Positions 44,107 through 56,629 of a stretch of DNA of 58,851 bases are shown here, piece by piece. The notes beneath the pieces were generated by a model. It saw only the letters and a program-made list of their open reading frames with translations, was not told the origin of the DNA and did no database searches. The translations under genes and the position numbers were made by a program. The stretch is from Sphingopyxis sp. (lineage in GTDB: Bacteria; Pseudomonadota; Alphaproteobacteria; Sphingomonadales; Sphingomonadaceae): positions 1-58,851 of the forward strand of contig JAEMRT010000021.1 of assembly GCA_016463225.1 (NCBI GenBank). Reading direction: 5' to 3'. Each line of letters begins with the position of its first letter. The stretch's first letter is position 1.

Positions 44107-45459
44107 ATGGTGAAGGAAAATCCGATTCATAAGCAGCAAATCGACCCGATCTTGATGGCCGAGCGCTTCCCCTATTATAACCTCGACGGTCAGCTCGCCG
44201 CCGACGCCGCCGAAATTCACGCGATCATCGTTGGCCGCGAAGAAGCCATCGCGCGCGCCTATTGGGATGCATTCAATGCGCTGCAGAGCGTCGAGCGCGC
44301 GGTTGATGGCGAGCTGCTCGCCTCGTACATCCGCGGCAGCGCGCGCCACACCGAAGTCAAATATGCCGATGCCGCGGGGCAAGAGGTTGCAACGATCGCG
44401 TGCCAGAACGCCCATATGGCGCGGCGCGTCAAACTGCAGCTTGCTTCCGTTATGTCGTGTATCGCCGAAAGCCAGCGACTGACGATCGAGTATGTCGTCG
44501 CCGCATGCATAGAAGATGCAGCACGGCTGGCGCGGCTGGTCAGCGCGGTCAACCGGCTCGCGCTGCTCGAATTCGACATCATGCAACGCTATGCTGAAAA
44601 GCTCGATCGCGCGATCATCTCCAGCGAACGCCAGACGCTCGCGGGCGATTTCGACCGTTCGATCGCCTCACTGGTGCAGGACACCGACGGGGTGCGCGAA
44701 CAGCTCGCCAAACAAGCGGCCTCGGCCGACCAGGCGGCGAAAGGCATGATCGCCAAGACCAGCGAAGTCGCCGCCGCGTCCGAACAATCGGCGATGGCAA
44801 TGCGCGAAGCCGCCTCGACCGCCGCCGGGCTGATCCGTGCGATCGAGGATGCCCGCAGCGAGGTCGAAGCATCGGCCAGCGTCGCCACCCGCGCCTCCGA
44901 ACAGGCGGGTGAAGCCGTCGCAATGTCCGAAACGCTGTCGCACCATGCCGAATCGATCGAATCCATTTTGGGCCTGATCCGCGAGATCGCAGGCCAGACC
45001 AACCTGCTCGCGCTCAACGCCACGATCGAGGCCGCGCGGGCAGGCGAATCGGGCCGCGGCTTTGCCGTCGTCGCGCAGGAGGTCAAAAGCCTCGCCAACG
45101 AAACCGCGCGCGCGACCGACGACATTGCGGGCAAGATCACCGCGATCCAGCAGGCAACGCGCGGGTCGGTGACCGCCAACCAGTCGATCCAGCAGACGAT
45201 CGTCGAGGTCCAGCGCTCGGCGCAGCGCATCCGCGACGCGATGGACGCGCAGGCACAGACCGTCACCTCGATCACCGCCGCGGTCGACGAAACCGCGCTC
45301 GCTGCCGACTCGATGTCATCGACGATCGCCAGCATCCGCAACGATTCGGGCATGGTCGCGAGCGAAATCAGCGTGCTCAGCCAGGAATTCGGCAAGATGG
45401 GCGGACGGTTGCAACAGCTCGAACAGGCCGCCAGCGAATTCAGCCGCCGGGTGGCGTAA
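44107..45459 (+). CDS. Soluble methyl-accepting chemotaxis protein
   Basis: A 450-residue chemoreceptor without membrane spans. The N-terminal 175 residues form an all-helical sensor domain that may be globin-like (His81 in [10 protein letters not shown] is a haem-ligand candidate; this is not demonstrated). A short linker leads to the coiled-coil signalling domain with the hairpin tip [21 protein letters not shown] near residue 295-315. It would signal to CheA/CheW, none of which is encoded here, so it is an orphan receptor in this window. AGGATC precedes the ATG closely. Confidence 0.9.
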   Translation: MVKENPIHKQQIDPILMAERFPYYNLDGQLAADAAEIHAIIVGREEAIARAYWDAFNALQSVERAVDGELLASYIRGSARHTEVKYADAAGQEVATIACQNAHMARRVKLQLASVMSCIAESQRLTIEYVVAACIEDAARLARLVSAVNRLALLEFDIMQRYAEKLDRAIISSERQTLAGDFDRSIASLVQDTDGVREQLAKQAASADQAAKGMIAKTSEVAAASEQSAMAMREAASTAAGLIRAIEDARSEVEASASVATRASEQAGEAVAMSETLSHHAESIESILGLIREIAGQTNLLALNATIEAARAGESGRGFAVVAQEVKSLANETARATDDIAGKITAIQQATRGSVTANQSIQQTIVEVQRSAQRIRDAMDAQAQTVTSITAAVDETALAADSMSSTIASIRNDSGMVASEISVLSQEFGKMGGRLQQLEQAASEFSRRVA

Positions 45460-45478
45460 CCACATTTTTGATCCGCTC

Positions 45479-45546
45479 GTGTCGAGCGAAGTCGAGACAC
45501 CCATCGATCGTGTTTGCCTTTACGGTGTCTCGACTTCGCTCGACAC
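45479..45546. repeat. Perfect 23-base inverted repeat
   Basis: Arms at 45479-45501 and 45524-45546 are exact reverse complements with a 22-base loop, 19 bases after the chemoreceptor stop. The core GTGTCGAGCGAAGTCGAGAC differs from the other repeat families in the window. It could end chemoreceptor transcription or be a repeat sequence only. Confidence 0.88.
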
Positions 45547-45627
45547 AAACGGAACGAGGAACATCCTGACGCGATCAACGAAGGTTTGGAGGTTGGACTG
45601 ATGTCGCGGCCTCGCTAAAGCCGCCCC

Positions 45628-46320
45628 ATGCAAACCCACATCCTGATCACCGGCGCCAGCCGCGGCATCGGCGCCGCGATCGCCGCCGCGCTGACCTCGG
45701 ACGCTACCAAAACGGTTGCGCTATCGAGTGCCGACGGCGACCTCGCCGACCCCGCGACCCCCGAACATCTGTGGCAACACAGCCTCGACCGGTTGGGTGG
45801 CCGCATCGACGTGCTGATCAACAACGCCGGGATCTTTGAGGCCAACCCGCTCGACAGCAACGACGCCGATTGGGCCGCGAACTGGAACCGCACGCTCCAG
45901 ATCAATCTGACCGCGAGCGCCGACCTGTGCCGCCGCGCGGTGCTGCATTGGCAGGATCGCAATGCAGAAGGCCGCATCGTCAACATCGCCAGCCGCGCCG
46001 CGCACCGCGGCGACAGCCCCGCCCACTGGCACTATGCCGCGTCAAAGGCCGGCATGGTCGCGATGACCAAGACGATCGCGCGCGCCTATGCCGCTGACAA
46101 CATTCTCGCCTTTGCAATCTGCCCCGGCTTCACGATGACCGGCATGGCCGATGAGTATCTCGCCAGCCGCGACGGCGACAAGCTGCTCGCCGATATCCCG
46201 CTGGGTCGCGTCGCAACGCCCGAAGAAGTCGCCGAAATGGCGCGCTGGTGCGCGCTCGATGCCCCGCCTTCGATGACCGGCGCGGTGCTCGATGTAAATG
46301 GCGCCAGCTATGTGCGCTAA
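45628..46320 (+). CDS. SDR-family oxidoreductase (FabG-like)
   Basis: A 230-residue classical short-chain dehydrogenase: TGASRGIGAAI cofactor loop, INNAGIF, catalytic Ser in NIASRAAH and YAASK. NAD(P)-dependent reduction of a carbonyl is expected, substrate unknown. It ends 3 bases before prmA, so both probably share a message. Confidence 0.9.
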   Translation: MQTHILITGASRGIGAAIAAALTSDATKTVALSSADGDLADPATPEHLWQHSLDRLGGRIDVLINNAGIFEANPLDSNDADWAANWNRTLQINLTASADLCRRAVLHWQDRNAEGRIVNIASRAAHRGDSPAHWHYAASKAGMVAMTKTIARAYAADNILAFAICPGFTMTGMADEYLASRDGDKLLADIPLGRVATPEEVAEMARWCALDAPPSMTGAVLDVNGASYVR

Positions 46321-46323
46321 ATC

Positions 46324-47295
46324 ATGAGCTGGCTGATCTCGCTCCCCTGCACCCGCGCCGAGGCCGAAGCGGTCTCCGCCGGTGGGTCAGCGCTCGACGC
46401 GCTCGCCGAGCCGCCGGTGGTGGTGACGCGCGAAATCGACGAGGATGCCGGGCTGTGGCAGCTCGACGCCTATGTCGATGACAGGCCCGCACCCGCGCTG
46501 CTGACCATGATCCGGGCGCTGGTACCCAGCGCCAAGGGCATGCAGCCGACGGTCGAGGAGCTGGTCGAACAGGATTGGGTCACGTTGAGCCAGCAGGGGC
46601 TCGAACCGGTGCGGGCAGGCCGCTTTTTCGTTCACACCAGCAGCTACGCCGACCGCGTCCCCCCCGGCACCACGCCCTTCCTGATCGACGCAAGCCAAGC
46701 GTTCGGCACCGGCGGCCATGATACCACCGCGGGCTGCCTCGCAATGCTCGACCGGCTGAAGCGCAAAGGCACGACCCCGCGCAACATCGCCGACATCGGC
46801 ACCGGCACCGGCCTGCTCGCCTTTGCCGCGATGGCGCTCTGGCCGACCGCGCGAACGATCGCATCGGACATCGATCCGGCGAGCATCTTCGTCACCCGCG
46901 ACAATGCCGTGATCAACGGCGTGCCGCTCGGCCGCGGCAGCGGCGCCCTGACGCTCGCGGTGGCGCCGGGGACCGACCATCCGGCAATCCGCCACCGCGC
47001 GCCTTACGATCTGGTCATCGCCAATATCCTCGCCGGACCGCTGATCACCCTCGCCCCCGATATCGCCGTCGCCACTGCGCCCGGCGGCCATGCCATCCTC
47101 GCCGGGTTAATCGCGCGCCAGATGGAGCCAGTGCTCGCCGCGTACCGCGCGCAAGGTTTCCGCCTCGCCGCGCGCGGCGGCAGCGCCGAATGGCCGTGCC
47201 TGTTACTGGTCAAGCGCCGCCGCTACGGCTCGCGCCGCAAGGAACGCGCGTTCCACCGCGCGAGCCCGTCGGATGCAAGTTTCGGGAGCTGGTGA
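46324..47295 (+). CDS. prmA: Ribosomal protein L11 methyltransferase
   Basis: A 323-residue S-adenosylmethionine-dependent methyltransferase that trimethylates ribosomal protein L11. The substrate-recognition N-terminal domain is followed by AFGTGGHDTTAGCL, motif I ADIGTGTGLLAFAA, and VIANILAGPL (NxL active motif). The C-terminal 25 residues are unusually basic and Ser-rich (KRRRYGSRRKERAF) beyond the normal family end. Confidence 0.92.
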   Translation: MSWLISLPCTRAEAEAVSAGGSALDALAEPPVVVTREIDEDAGLWQLDAYVDDRPAPALLTMIRALVPSAKGMQPTVEELVEQDWVTLSQQGLEPVRAGRFFVHTSSYADRVPPGTTPFLIDASQAFGTGGHDTTAGCLAMLDRLKRKGTTPRNIADIGTGTGLLAFAAMALWPTARTIASDIDPASIFVTRDNAVINGVPLGRGSGALTLAVAPGTDHPAIRHRAPYDLVIANILAGPLITLAPDIAVATAPGGHAILAGLIARQMEPVLAAYRAQGFRLAARGGSAEWPCLLLVKRRRYGSRRKERAFHRASPSDASFGSW

Positions 47296-47302
47296 GACCA
47301 GT

Positions 47303-47325
47303 CCCCCTCCCGCTCGCGGGAAGGG
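47303..47325. terminator. GC-rich hairpin between prmA and phhA
   Basis: CCCTCCCG and CGGGAAGGG flank a CTCG loop between convergent stops. One bulge interrupts the stem and no T-tract follows, so termination is plausible rather than certain. Confidence 0.4.
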
Positions 47326-47333
47326 ATGGATGC

Positions 47334-48203
47334 TCAGGCCTTTGCCGTCGCATAATCCTGCGTGCCGCGCGTCACCACCTCATCACCGGGCAATATGTCG
47401 GCGATCGCAATCGGCGGCAGCGCGTCATTCGCCGCATAGAGCGGCGCGAAATCGGTGTTCACCGTCGTGTCCAGCAACTGGTCGAGGCTGTCGATGACGA
47501 AGTAATTCTGCTGGAAATCGTCGATCCGGTAATCGGTCCGCATCACCCGCGCGAGATCGAAACCGATCCGGTTCGGGCTGTCGCTGTCGAGCGCGAACAC
47601 GCTTTCGGCATAGGAGGACACGATCCCGGCGCCATAAATGCGCAAGCCACCCGCTTCGCGGATCAGCCCAAATTCAACCGTGTACCAATAGAGCCGCGCC
47701 AGTTGCTTGAGCGCGTCGAACTTCAGGCTGCGCAGCCCGCCTTCGCCATAAGCGACCATATAATCGGCAAACACCGGGTCGGCGAGCATCGGGACATGGC
47801 CGAACACGTCGTGGAACACGTCGGGTTCCTGCAGATAATCGAGCTGCTCGGGGGTGCGGATAAAATTGCCCGCGGGAAAGCGCCGGTTCGCCAGATGGTC
47901 GAAGAACACCTCGTCGGGCACCAGCCCCGGCACCGCGACAACCTGCCACCCGGTTGCCGCCATCAGCCGCGCATTGAGCTCGCGATAATCCGGGATTCCG
48001 GGCTTTTCGAGCTTGAGCACGTCGATGCCGCGCAGAAACGCCTCCGACGCGCGGCCAGGCAGCATCGCCGACTGGCGCGCGAACAGCTTGTCCCACATCG
48101 CATGCTCGTCGGCGGTAAAGGCATCCCAATTTTGCGAAATCGTCCAGTCGGCGGCGGCACCCGGCGGCGGCGTTGCGTGGACATGGGTAAAGCCGTCTTT
48201 CAT
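47334..48203 (-). CDS. phhA: Phenylalanine 4-monooxygenase
   Basis: A 289-residue pterin-dependent hydroxylase converting phenylalanine to tyrosine. The iron ligands are visible in HDVFGHVPML (two His) and WYTVEFGL (Glu), and EPDVFHD precedes them. It needs tetrahydropterin, and the FolB-like/SDR pair at 16.1-17.3 kb could help supply one (inference). I chose ATG 48203 (MKDGFTHVHA); a TTG at 48233 would add ten residues. No pterin-4a-carbinolamine dehydratase gene is adjacent. Confidence 0.94.
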   Translation of the reverse strand: MKDGFTHVHATPPPGAAADWTISQNWDAFTADEHAMWDKLFARQSAMLPGRASEAFLRGIDVLKLEKPGIPDYRELNARLMAATGWQVVAVPGLVPDEVFFDHLANRRFPAGNFIRTPEQLDYLQEPDVFHDVFGHVPMLADPVFADYMVAYGEGGLRSLKFDALKQLARLYWYTVEFGLIREAGGLRIYGAGIVSSYAESVFALDSDSPNRIGFDLARVMRTDYRIDDFQQNYFVIDSLDQLLDTTVNTDFAPLYAANDALPPIAIADILPGDEVVTRGTQDYATAKA

Positions 48204-48243
48204 AAGCTCTGACCTAACATGAACTGGTTTCAAAAGAAACCAC

Positions 48244-49599
48244 TTACGCGCGCGCCATTCCCAACCATCGCGCCGCGCGCGGCAGGCGGCGGATGATGAG
48301 CCGATCGGCGATCCATAGCAAGATCAGCGAAGCGGCAAGCAACGGCAGCAGCGCCGCGAGCAGCAGGATGATTGCCGCGACCCCTTTCAGCTTCGCCGGA
48401 TCGCGCGGCAGCGGCGGGGCGCCGAGCGCATCCTCGGGCTTGCGGCGGCGCCACATCAGGAACCCCGACACCGCGAGAGTGATCAGCATCAGCGCGGTCA
48501 GCACCCCGATCAGCTGGCTGACGATCCCGAACAGCGCCCCCTCATGCCATGCAATCCCGATCCCGACGACGCGGTCGATGACATGTTTGTCGGCAAAGCC
48601 GCTGCGCGACACCTCGATCCCGGTGACGACGTCGTAACTCACCTTGCGCACCAGCGGCCGGTTCTGCGTTTGGGTGGTCAGCGTCCAGGTGTCGCCATTG
48701 GGCGGCCCGAACATATTCGGCGCTCCCGGCGGCTGGATGATGACCGGCGCGGGGAGGTTCTCATTTTGCGCGCGCAGCACGATGCGGTCGAGCGGGACGC
48801 GCGGCGCATCGCCGGTCGCAACGGGCGCAGGCATAGCCTTGGCCATCGCACTATGATCGTGCACCGCATGATGGCTGGCATGGCCACCGCTTTTCCAGTC
48901 CTGCGCGCCCTGAACCCAGCCCATTTCGGCGCGCACGGCGCGAAAACCCTGCGCCCAAACGTCGGTCCATGGCAGGGCGGTGAGCAGCAGCACCAGCGCG
49001 AGGCCCGACACCCAGAAGCCGGTCACGGCATGGAGGTCGCGCAGCGTGGTGCGTCCGCCCAGCTCCAGCCGCGGCCAGACGACCCCGGCGAGCCCGCGCC
49101 CGCGCGGCCACCACAGGTACAGCCCGGTCAGGATCATCACGATCGCCCAGCTCGCCGCCAGCTCGACGATGATCCCGCCGGTTTTGCCGATCAGCAGACT
49201 GCCGTGGATATTGGCCAGCCACGCCGAAATGCGGTCGTCGGGATTGGCGCTGCCGATCACCTCGCCCCGCGGCGAAACCGCGACGTCGCGCATCCCGCCG
49301 CGCGGCAGCCCGACATGGACAACCGCGGCGTCGCCGAGCGCCTCTGGCACGCGGTAATAATGAAAACTCGCGCCGGGAAAGGCGACCAGCGCCGCCTTCA
49401 CCTGCGCATCCGCATCGACCCGCTCGGCAGTCGGCAGGTCGCGCCATTCACGTTCCTGCCACCGGTCGAACTGCGGTTTGAACAGATAAGCCGCCCCCGT
49501 CACCGACAGCATGAGGATGAAGGGGATGACGAACAGCCCGGCATAAAAATGCCAGCGCCAGATCGTGCGATAGAGCGGAATCCGGTTGATGTCGGTCAT
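48244..49599 (-). CDS. PepSY-domain membrane protein with His-rich loop
   Basis: A 451-residue PepSY-associated TM protein with about four membrane helices (first near residues 15-35; others near 140-165, 190-215 and 350-375, with a further hydrophobic C-terminal stretch). These proteins often accompany TonB-dependent receptors and act in ferric-siderophore reduction or metal handling. A periplasmic loop near residues 234-248 carries six His in GGHASHHAVHDHSA, a probable metal-binding patch. It lies 12 bases after the TonB receptor stop on the same strand. Confidence 0.88.
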   Translation of the reverse strand: MTDINRIPLYRTIWRWHFYAGLFVIPFILMLSVTGAAYLFKPQFDRWQEREWRDLPTAERVDADAQVKAALVAFPGASFHYYRVPEALGDAAVVHVGLPRGGMRDVAVSPRGEVIGSANPDDRISAWLANIHGSLLIGKTGGIIVELAASWAIVMILTGLYLWWPRGRGLAGVVWPRLELGGRTTLRDLHAVTGFWVSGLALVLLLTALPWTDVWAQGFRAVRAEMGWVQGAQDWKSGGHASHHAVHDHSAMAKAMPAPVATGDAPRVPLDRIVLRAQNENLPAPVIIQPPGAPNMFGPPNGDTWTLTTQTQNRPLVRKVSYDVVTGIEVSRSGFADKHVIDRVVGIGIAWHEGALFGIVSQLIGVLTALMLITLAVSGFLMWRRRKPEDALGAPPLPRDPAKLKGVAAIILLLAALLPLLAASLILLWIADRLIIRRLPRAARWLGMARA

Positions 49600-49611
49600 C
49601 CCCTTTACCCC

Positions 49612-51621
49612 CTAGAAGCGCGCGCGAATGCCGGCGGACACCGCGCGGCGCTCGACCGGATAATAAATTGCCGATGTCGGCGTGGCGGCGATCACCGCGC
49701 TGATGTCGCCGATCGCCTTCTTGCCCATGATGTTGCGGACATCGACAAAAGCGTCGATCCCTTCGGCAATCCGCGCCCCGCCGGTCATCCCGAGCAGCGC
49801 ATAGCCGGGGGAGCGGACAAGATTACGGTAATCCGCGAACGGCCCGTCGGGCACCCACTCGACATTGGGCGCAATGTGCAGCGCGTCGCTGCCGATCCGC
49901 GCCTCGGCCCGGTAAACATGCTTCGGCACCACCGGCAGGCGGTTGTTCCCGAACTGGCTGTCATTCCGGAAGCGGAAGTCGCTGTAGGTATAGACCTGCC
50001 GCAACCGCAGCCACTCGGTCGGTGCGATTTCCAGCGCCGCCTCAATCCCCTGATGCCGTGTGCGATCGGCGTTGAAGGTCGCCGCCGGAATGCTGACATT
50101 GGTGGTGAATTGCAGCAATTCGCCCTTCAGCGTCGAGCGGTAGAGCGCGAGGTCCCAGCGGACGATCCCGGCTTTGCCACGCGTGCCGACCTCGGCCGTC
50201 CACGCCCGCTGCGGGCGGATCGTCGAAACGACCTGGCTGACCGGCGGCGTGCCGATATTCTGGAACACTTCGCCAAAGCCCGGAAATTCGGCCGAGCGGC
50301 TGTAGTTGGCGAAGAATTGCACATTTTCGTTCGGCTCGAACAACAAGCCGACCTTGGGCGAAAAGGCGTCGAAGTCGATCCGGCCGTCGCGCGACGTTGA
50401 GACATTGACGCGCCGCTTGCGGAAGCCGTCGGCATAGACGCCGCCCGCGATCAAGGTCAGCTGCTCGACCGGCCGCACCCGCACCTCGCCATAGATATTG
50501 GCGGTGCGCGCGGTCTGGTCGGCATCGAACACCAGCGCGCCACGCCGCCCCGCGACATTGACATATTGCCGCGCGTCGGTGCTGCCGCGGCGCAGCTCGC
50601 CGCCCAGCGTGACCTCAACCGGCCCCGCGGCATAATCGGCGCGGAAAAAGCCGCCAAGATCGAGCGAGTCCTGATCGATCACCTGAAAGATCGGGTGATA
50701 GAGCGACTTCGCATTGACGAAGCCGCCAACGTCGAGCCTGAACGCGCCCCAGTCGAAGGTTGTGCGGTTCTGCAACCGGAGCGACACGATGTCGCGCGCT
50801 TGGTCACCCGTCACCGCCGCCGCACTCGCCATGCGCGGGGTGGTCAGCGCTTGGTTGAAAGTCAGCGCGCCGGGGATCTCCTGCCTGATGTCGTTGTAGC
50901 TCGCGTAAAAGCGGGTCGAGACGGCATCGCTGAATTTCAGCCCGACATTGCCATGAAACCGAAAGCTGCGGCGCTGCACATGGTCGCGGTCGCCGTCCGA
51001 CGTATCGGCGCTGACCGCCGCCCACGCATCGACGCGCTCGCTGGCGACACCGGCGGAAATAAGGCCGCGATAGCAATCGAAGCTGCCGACATCGCCGCGC
51101 AGGTAAAAGCCCGTGGCAGTCCGCCCGATCGGCGTGACGCCATTGACCGCACCGCCCAGCGTTCCCGACCCGAAGCGCAGCGCATTGGCGCCGCGATAGA
51201 CTTCGAGATGATCGAAGAAGATTGGCTCGAGTTCCTGAAAATCGCCATTGTCGTCGGCGAGGTTGATTGGCACCCCGTCCTGCAGCAGCGTCAGCCCGCG
51301 CATATGGAAACCGCGCGACAGCCCCGAGCCGCGGATCGAAATTCGCACCTCCTGCCCATAGCGCGGCTGGAGATAGACCCCGGGCGAATAGGCCAGCGTG
51401 TCGCGCAGGGAGACGATCGACTTGTCGGCATAATCCTGATGACTGACGACGTCGGCACCGCCCGCGGTCTTTTGGGCGCGAGTTTCGGCGTCGTTAGTCA
51501 GTTCGGGGGCGGTGACGATGATCGTCGGATCGGCTTCGGCCTCGGCGGCATATGCCGCAGCAGGAACGAGCGAGAGGACAAGCGCCAGCAAAGGCGCCGC
51601 CCGATAGGCGTGAGGTGTCAT
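49612..51621 (-). CDS. TonB-dependent outer-membrane receptor (FecA-like)
   Basis: A 669-residue receptor with a signal peptide ending near residue 25 (PAAAYAAEAE), an N-terminal plug (SLRDTLAYSPGVYLQ, EVRISIRGSG), and a 22-strand barrel ending in Phe (GIRARF). RGANALRFGSGTLGGAVN is close to FecA-type ferric-dicitrate receptors. There is no N-terminal signalling extension, so no direct sigma/anti-sigma control. With the PepSY and DUF2946-like neighbours it should import a metal complex; iron or copper cannot be decided. Confidence 0.93.
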   Translation of the reverse strand: MTPHAYRAAPLLALVLSLVPAAAYAAEAEADPTIIVTAPELTNDAETRAQKTAGGADVVSHQDYADKSIVSLRDTLAYSPGVYLQPRYGQEVRISIRGSGLSRGFHMRGLTLLQDGVPINLADDNGDFQELEPIFFDHLEVYRGANALRFGSGTLGGAVNGVTPIGRTATGFYLRGDVGSFDCYRGLISAGVASERVDAWAAVSADTSDGDRDHVQRRSFRFHGNVGLKFSDAVSTRFYASYNDIRQEIPGALTFNQALTTPRMASAAAVTGDQARDIVSLRLQNRTTFDWGAFRLDVGGFVNAKSLYHPIFQVIDQDSLDLGGFFRADYAAGPVEVTLGGELRRGSTDARQYVNVAGRRGALVFDADQTARTANIYGEVRVRPVEQLTLIAGGVYADGFRKRRVNVSTSRDGRIDFDAFSPKVGLLFEPNENVQFFANYSRSAEFPGFGEVFQNIGTPPVSQVVSTIRPQRAWTAEVGTRGKAGIVRWDLALYRSTLKGELLQFTTNVSIPAATFNADRTRHQGIEAALEIAPTEWLRLRQVYTYSDFRFRNDSQFGNNRLPVVPKHVYRAEARIGSDALHIAPNVEWVPDGPFADYRNLVRSPGYALLGMTGGARIAEGIDAFVDVRNIMGKKAIGDISAVIAATPTSAIYYPVERRAVSAGIRARF

Positions 51622-51692
51622 GGTTCAATCTTTCGCGTGAAATCAGCAAAGCACCGCGCCGCGGACTTGCGCGGGCGGCCGTCTAATCTGGT

Positions 51693-52085
51693 TCAGGCGA
51701 AAGCAGGGGGTCCGGTACTCGGCGGCAGCGGGGAGGCGATGCCAGGTGCAAAGCCCAGCGACCGCACCGCAACCGGGGCCGCCGCCGCGACCATCGGCGC
51801 GGCAAGCAACAAGGGTTCATCGGGAACGATCGGCGCATTGGCGAGCGCGCCCCACGGGCAATGCTGCTGCGTCTCGCCCGCGTCGTGACTGCCCGCCTTT
51901 TCCAGCGGGATCGTCACGGTCTTGCCGGGATCGGTCGGGTCCGAACAGATGCGCACGGTGATCGACCCGCCGGCATCGCTCTCGATCATCCACCCCGGCG
52001 CCACCAGCACCCGCGCACCCAGCGCGAGCAGCAGCGGTAGCAGCAGCAGGATGCCGGGACGGCGAAAGGCGGCAAGCAGGCTCAC
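51693..52085 (-). CDS. DUF2946-like exported or membrane protein
   Basis: A 130-residue protein: an N-terminal hydrophobic segment (GILLLLPLLLALGARVLV), a short domain with a Cys pair (RICSDP and HCPWGAL) and a His between (GSHDAGETQQH), and a hydrophobic C-terminal part. The layout resembles DUF2946 proteins, which are found with copper and TonB genes. I chose GTG 52085, the first start that keeps the signal-like segment; a longer reading overlaps the desaturase gene. Weak similarity, so the family call is tentative. Confidence 0.6.
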   Translation of the reverse strand: MSLLAAFRRPGILLLLPLLLALGARVLVAPGWMIESDAGGSITVRICSDPTDPGKTVTIPLEKAGSHDAGETQQHCPWGALANAPIVPDEPLLLAAPMVAAAAPVAVRSLGFAPGIASPLPPSTGPPAFA

Positions 52086-52146
52086 GCCGCGCGCTTTATG
52101 GCGGTGCGGGGAGGCTGGCAAGCCGACAAAGCGGCCAAAGTCCGCA

Positions 52147-53316
52147 TCATTCCGCAGGCGTCTCGTCGATCTTCTTGCCGGTGCGTTGCCAGGGATACAG
52201 GAACTGCCCCCAGTAATTCTTCGGCACATCCTCGGGAATGCCATAATTCTCCGGCCAGCGGTCCTTCGGCAGATGAAACGTCCCGAAAATCTTGTCGAGC
52301 CACGGGAAATGGATCGCAAAATTGACGTCGAACGCCTCGCGTTCCAGCCCATGGTGCCAGTGGTGGAAGCGCGGGGTCGCGATCCAGTGGCCCAGCTGGT
52401 TGAAACTGCCCCCGACATTGGCGTGGAGCAGCGACGACCAGACATAGACGAACCCGATATAGGCCTGCATCACCGACGGGCTGAACCCCAGCGTGAACAG
52501 CGGCAGCGAGGTGATCGAGCGCAGCAGGATGATCTCGACAAAATGCATCCGCGATCCCGCCAGCCAGTCCATCGACCTGGCGCTGTGGTGGATCGCGTGA
52601 AAGCCCCACAGGAACGGCACTTTGTGGAACAACCGGTGGTACCAATATTGCGCGAGGTCGGAGGCGACGAGAACGATCGCGAACTGGACGAGCCAGGGCA
52701 GCGACGCGACTCCGGCGCGGAACGCCTGCCAGTTCGACGTATTGTCGTTGATGATCGTCGACGGCGCGAGCGCGAGGAAGCCGAGCACCTGCACAAACAT
52801 CGTGCTCACCAGATAATAGAAGAGATCCTCGCGCCATTCGGTGCGGAACAGGCGCTGCGCGCGGCGGTGCGGGAACAACCGTTCGAGCGGCGCGAACATG
52901 AAACCGGTGATCAGCAGGTTGACGACAAAAAAGTCGAGCCCGAAGAAAATGCCCCAGCTCTGCGTCTCGGCGGGCTGGAAATTGGCGCCGCCGATCAGCG
53001 TCGCCGCGAGCGCGATGATCAGCGCGGTCGCGCCCAGAACCTTGCGCGGGCGCAGCAACAGGCTAAGCAGCGCAAGGCCATAACTCGCGAGCAGTACCAG
53101 ATGCACCACCCCGCGAAACCCGCCCCAATCCTTGACGATCGCGAGCTCGGGCGTCGCGAACCAGTCGGGAAAGCGCAGCGCGATCACCATCCCGAACCCG
53201 ACAATCGCGAACAGCAGGGAGAAAAACCCCGACAGCCACCCGCTGCCGAACCGCCGCACCTCGGTATGCGATTCCAGATCGCGCATCAGGTGGTTCAAAT
53301 AATCACGCTTGGCCAT
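52147..53316 (-). CDS. Sterol desaturase/fatty-acid hydroxylase family protein
   Basis: A 389-residue inner-membrane di-iron enzyme. The histidine boxes are in order: HRLFH, HAIHHS and RFHHWHH. Bacterial members hydroxylate or desaturate fatty acids, hopanoids or carotenoids; the substrate is unknown. The N-terminal half adds several membrane segments. ATG 53316 follows GGGGGA. Downstream are the DUF2946-like and TonB receptor genes on the same strand, 61 bases away. Confidence 0.9.
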   Translation of the reverse strand: MAKRDYLNHLMRDLESHTEVRRFGSGWLSGFFSLLFAIVGFGMVIALRFPDWFATPELAIVKDWGGFRGVVHLVLLASYGLALLSLLLRPRKVLGATALIIALAATLIGGANFQPAETQSWGIFFGLDFFVVNLLITGFMFAPLERLFPHRRAQRLFRTEWREDLFYYLVSTMFVQVLGFLALAPSTIINDNTSNWQAFRAGVASLPWLVQFAIVLVASDLAQYWYHRLFHKVPFLWGFHAIHHSARSMDWLAGSRMHFVEIILLRSITSLPLFTLGFSPSVMQAYIGFVYVWSSLLHANVGGSFNQLGHWIATPRFHHWHHGLEREAFDVNFAIHFPWLDKIFGTFHLPKDRWPENYGIPEDVPKNYWGQFLYPWQRTGKKIDETPAE

Positions 53317-53336
53317 ATGGTCCCCCAACCCCTCAT

Positions 53337-53412
53337 TCGTCATGCCGGACCTGATCCGGCATCCATCACCGCCCCCGACGTCATGGACCCCGGATCAAGT
53401 CCGGAGTGACGA
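53337..53412. repeat. Imperfect inverted repeat related to 24043-24117
   Basis: The left arm (53337-53366) and right arm (53382-53412) are imperfect reverse complements with the same outer bases (TCGTCAT and TGACGA) and the same TGATCCGG / CCGGATCA core as the perfect element at 24043. It separates ligA from the sterol desaturase gene. Confidence 0.85.
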
Positions 53413-53429
53413 CCTGAGGAGGACAATCG

Positions 53430-56625
<3,196 letters not shown>

Positions 56626-56629
56626 CGGC

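Noticed and set aside
50566..51888. Plus-strand 440-codon frame opposite the TonB receptor
   Set aside because: Antisense shadow; the receptor on the other strand has signal peptide, plug and C-terminal Phe.
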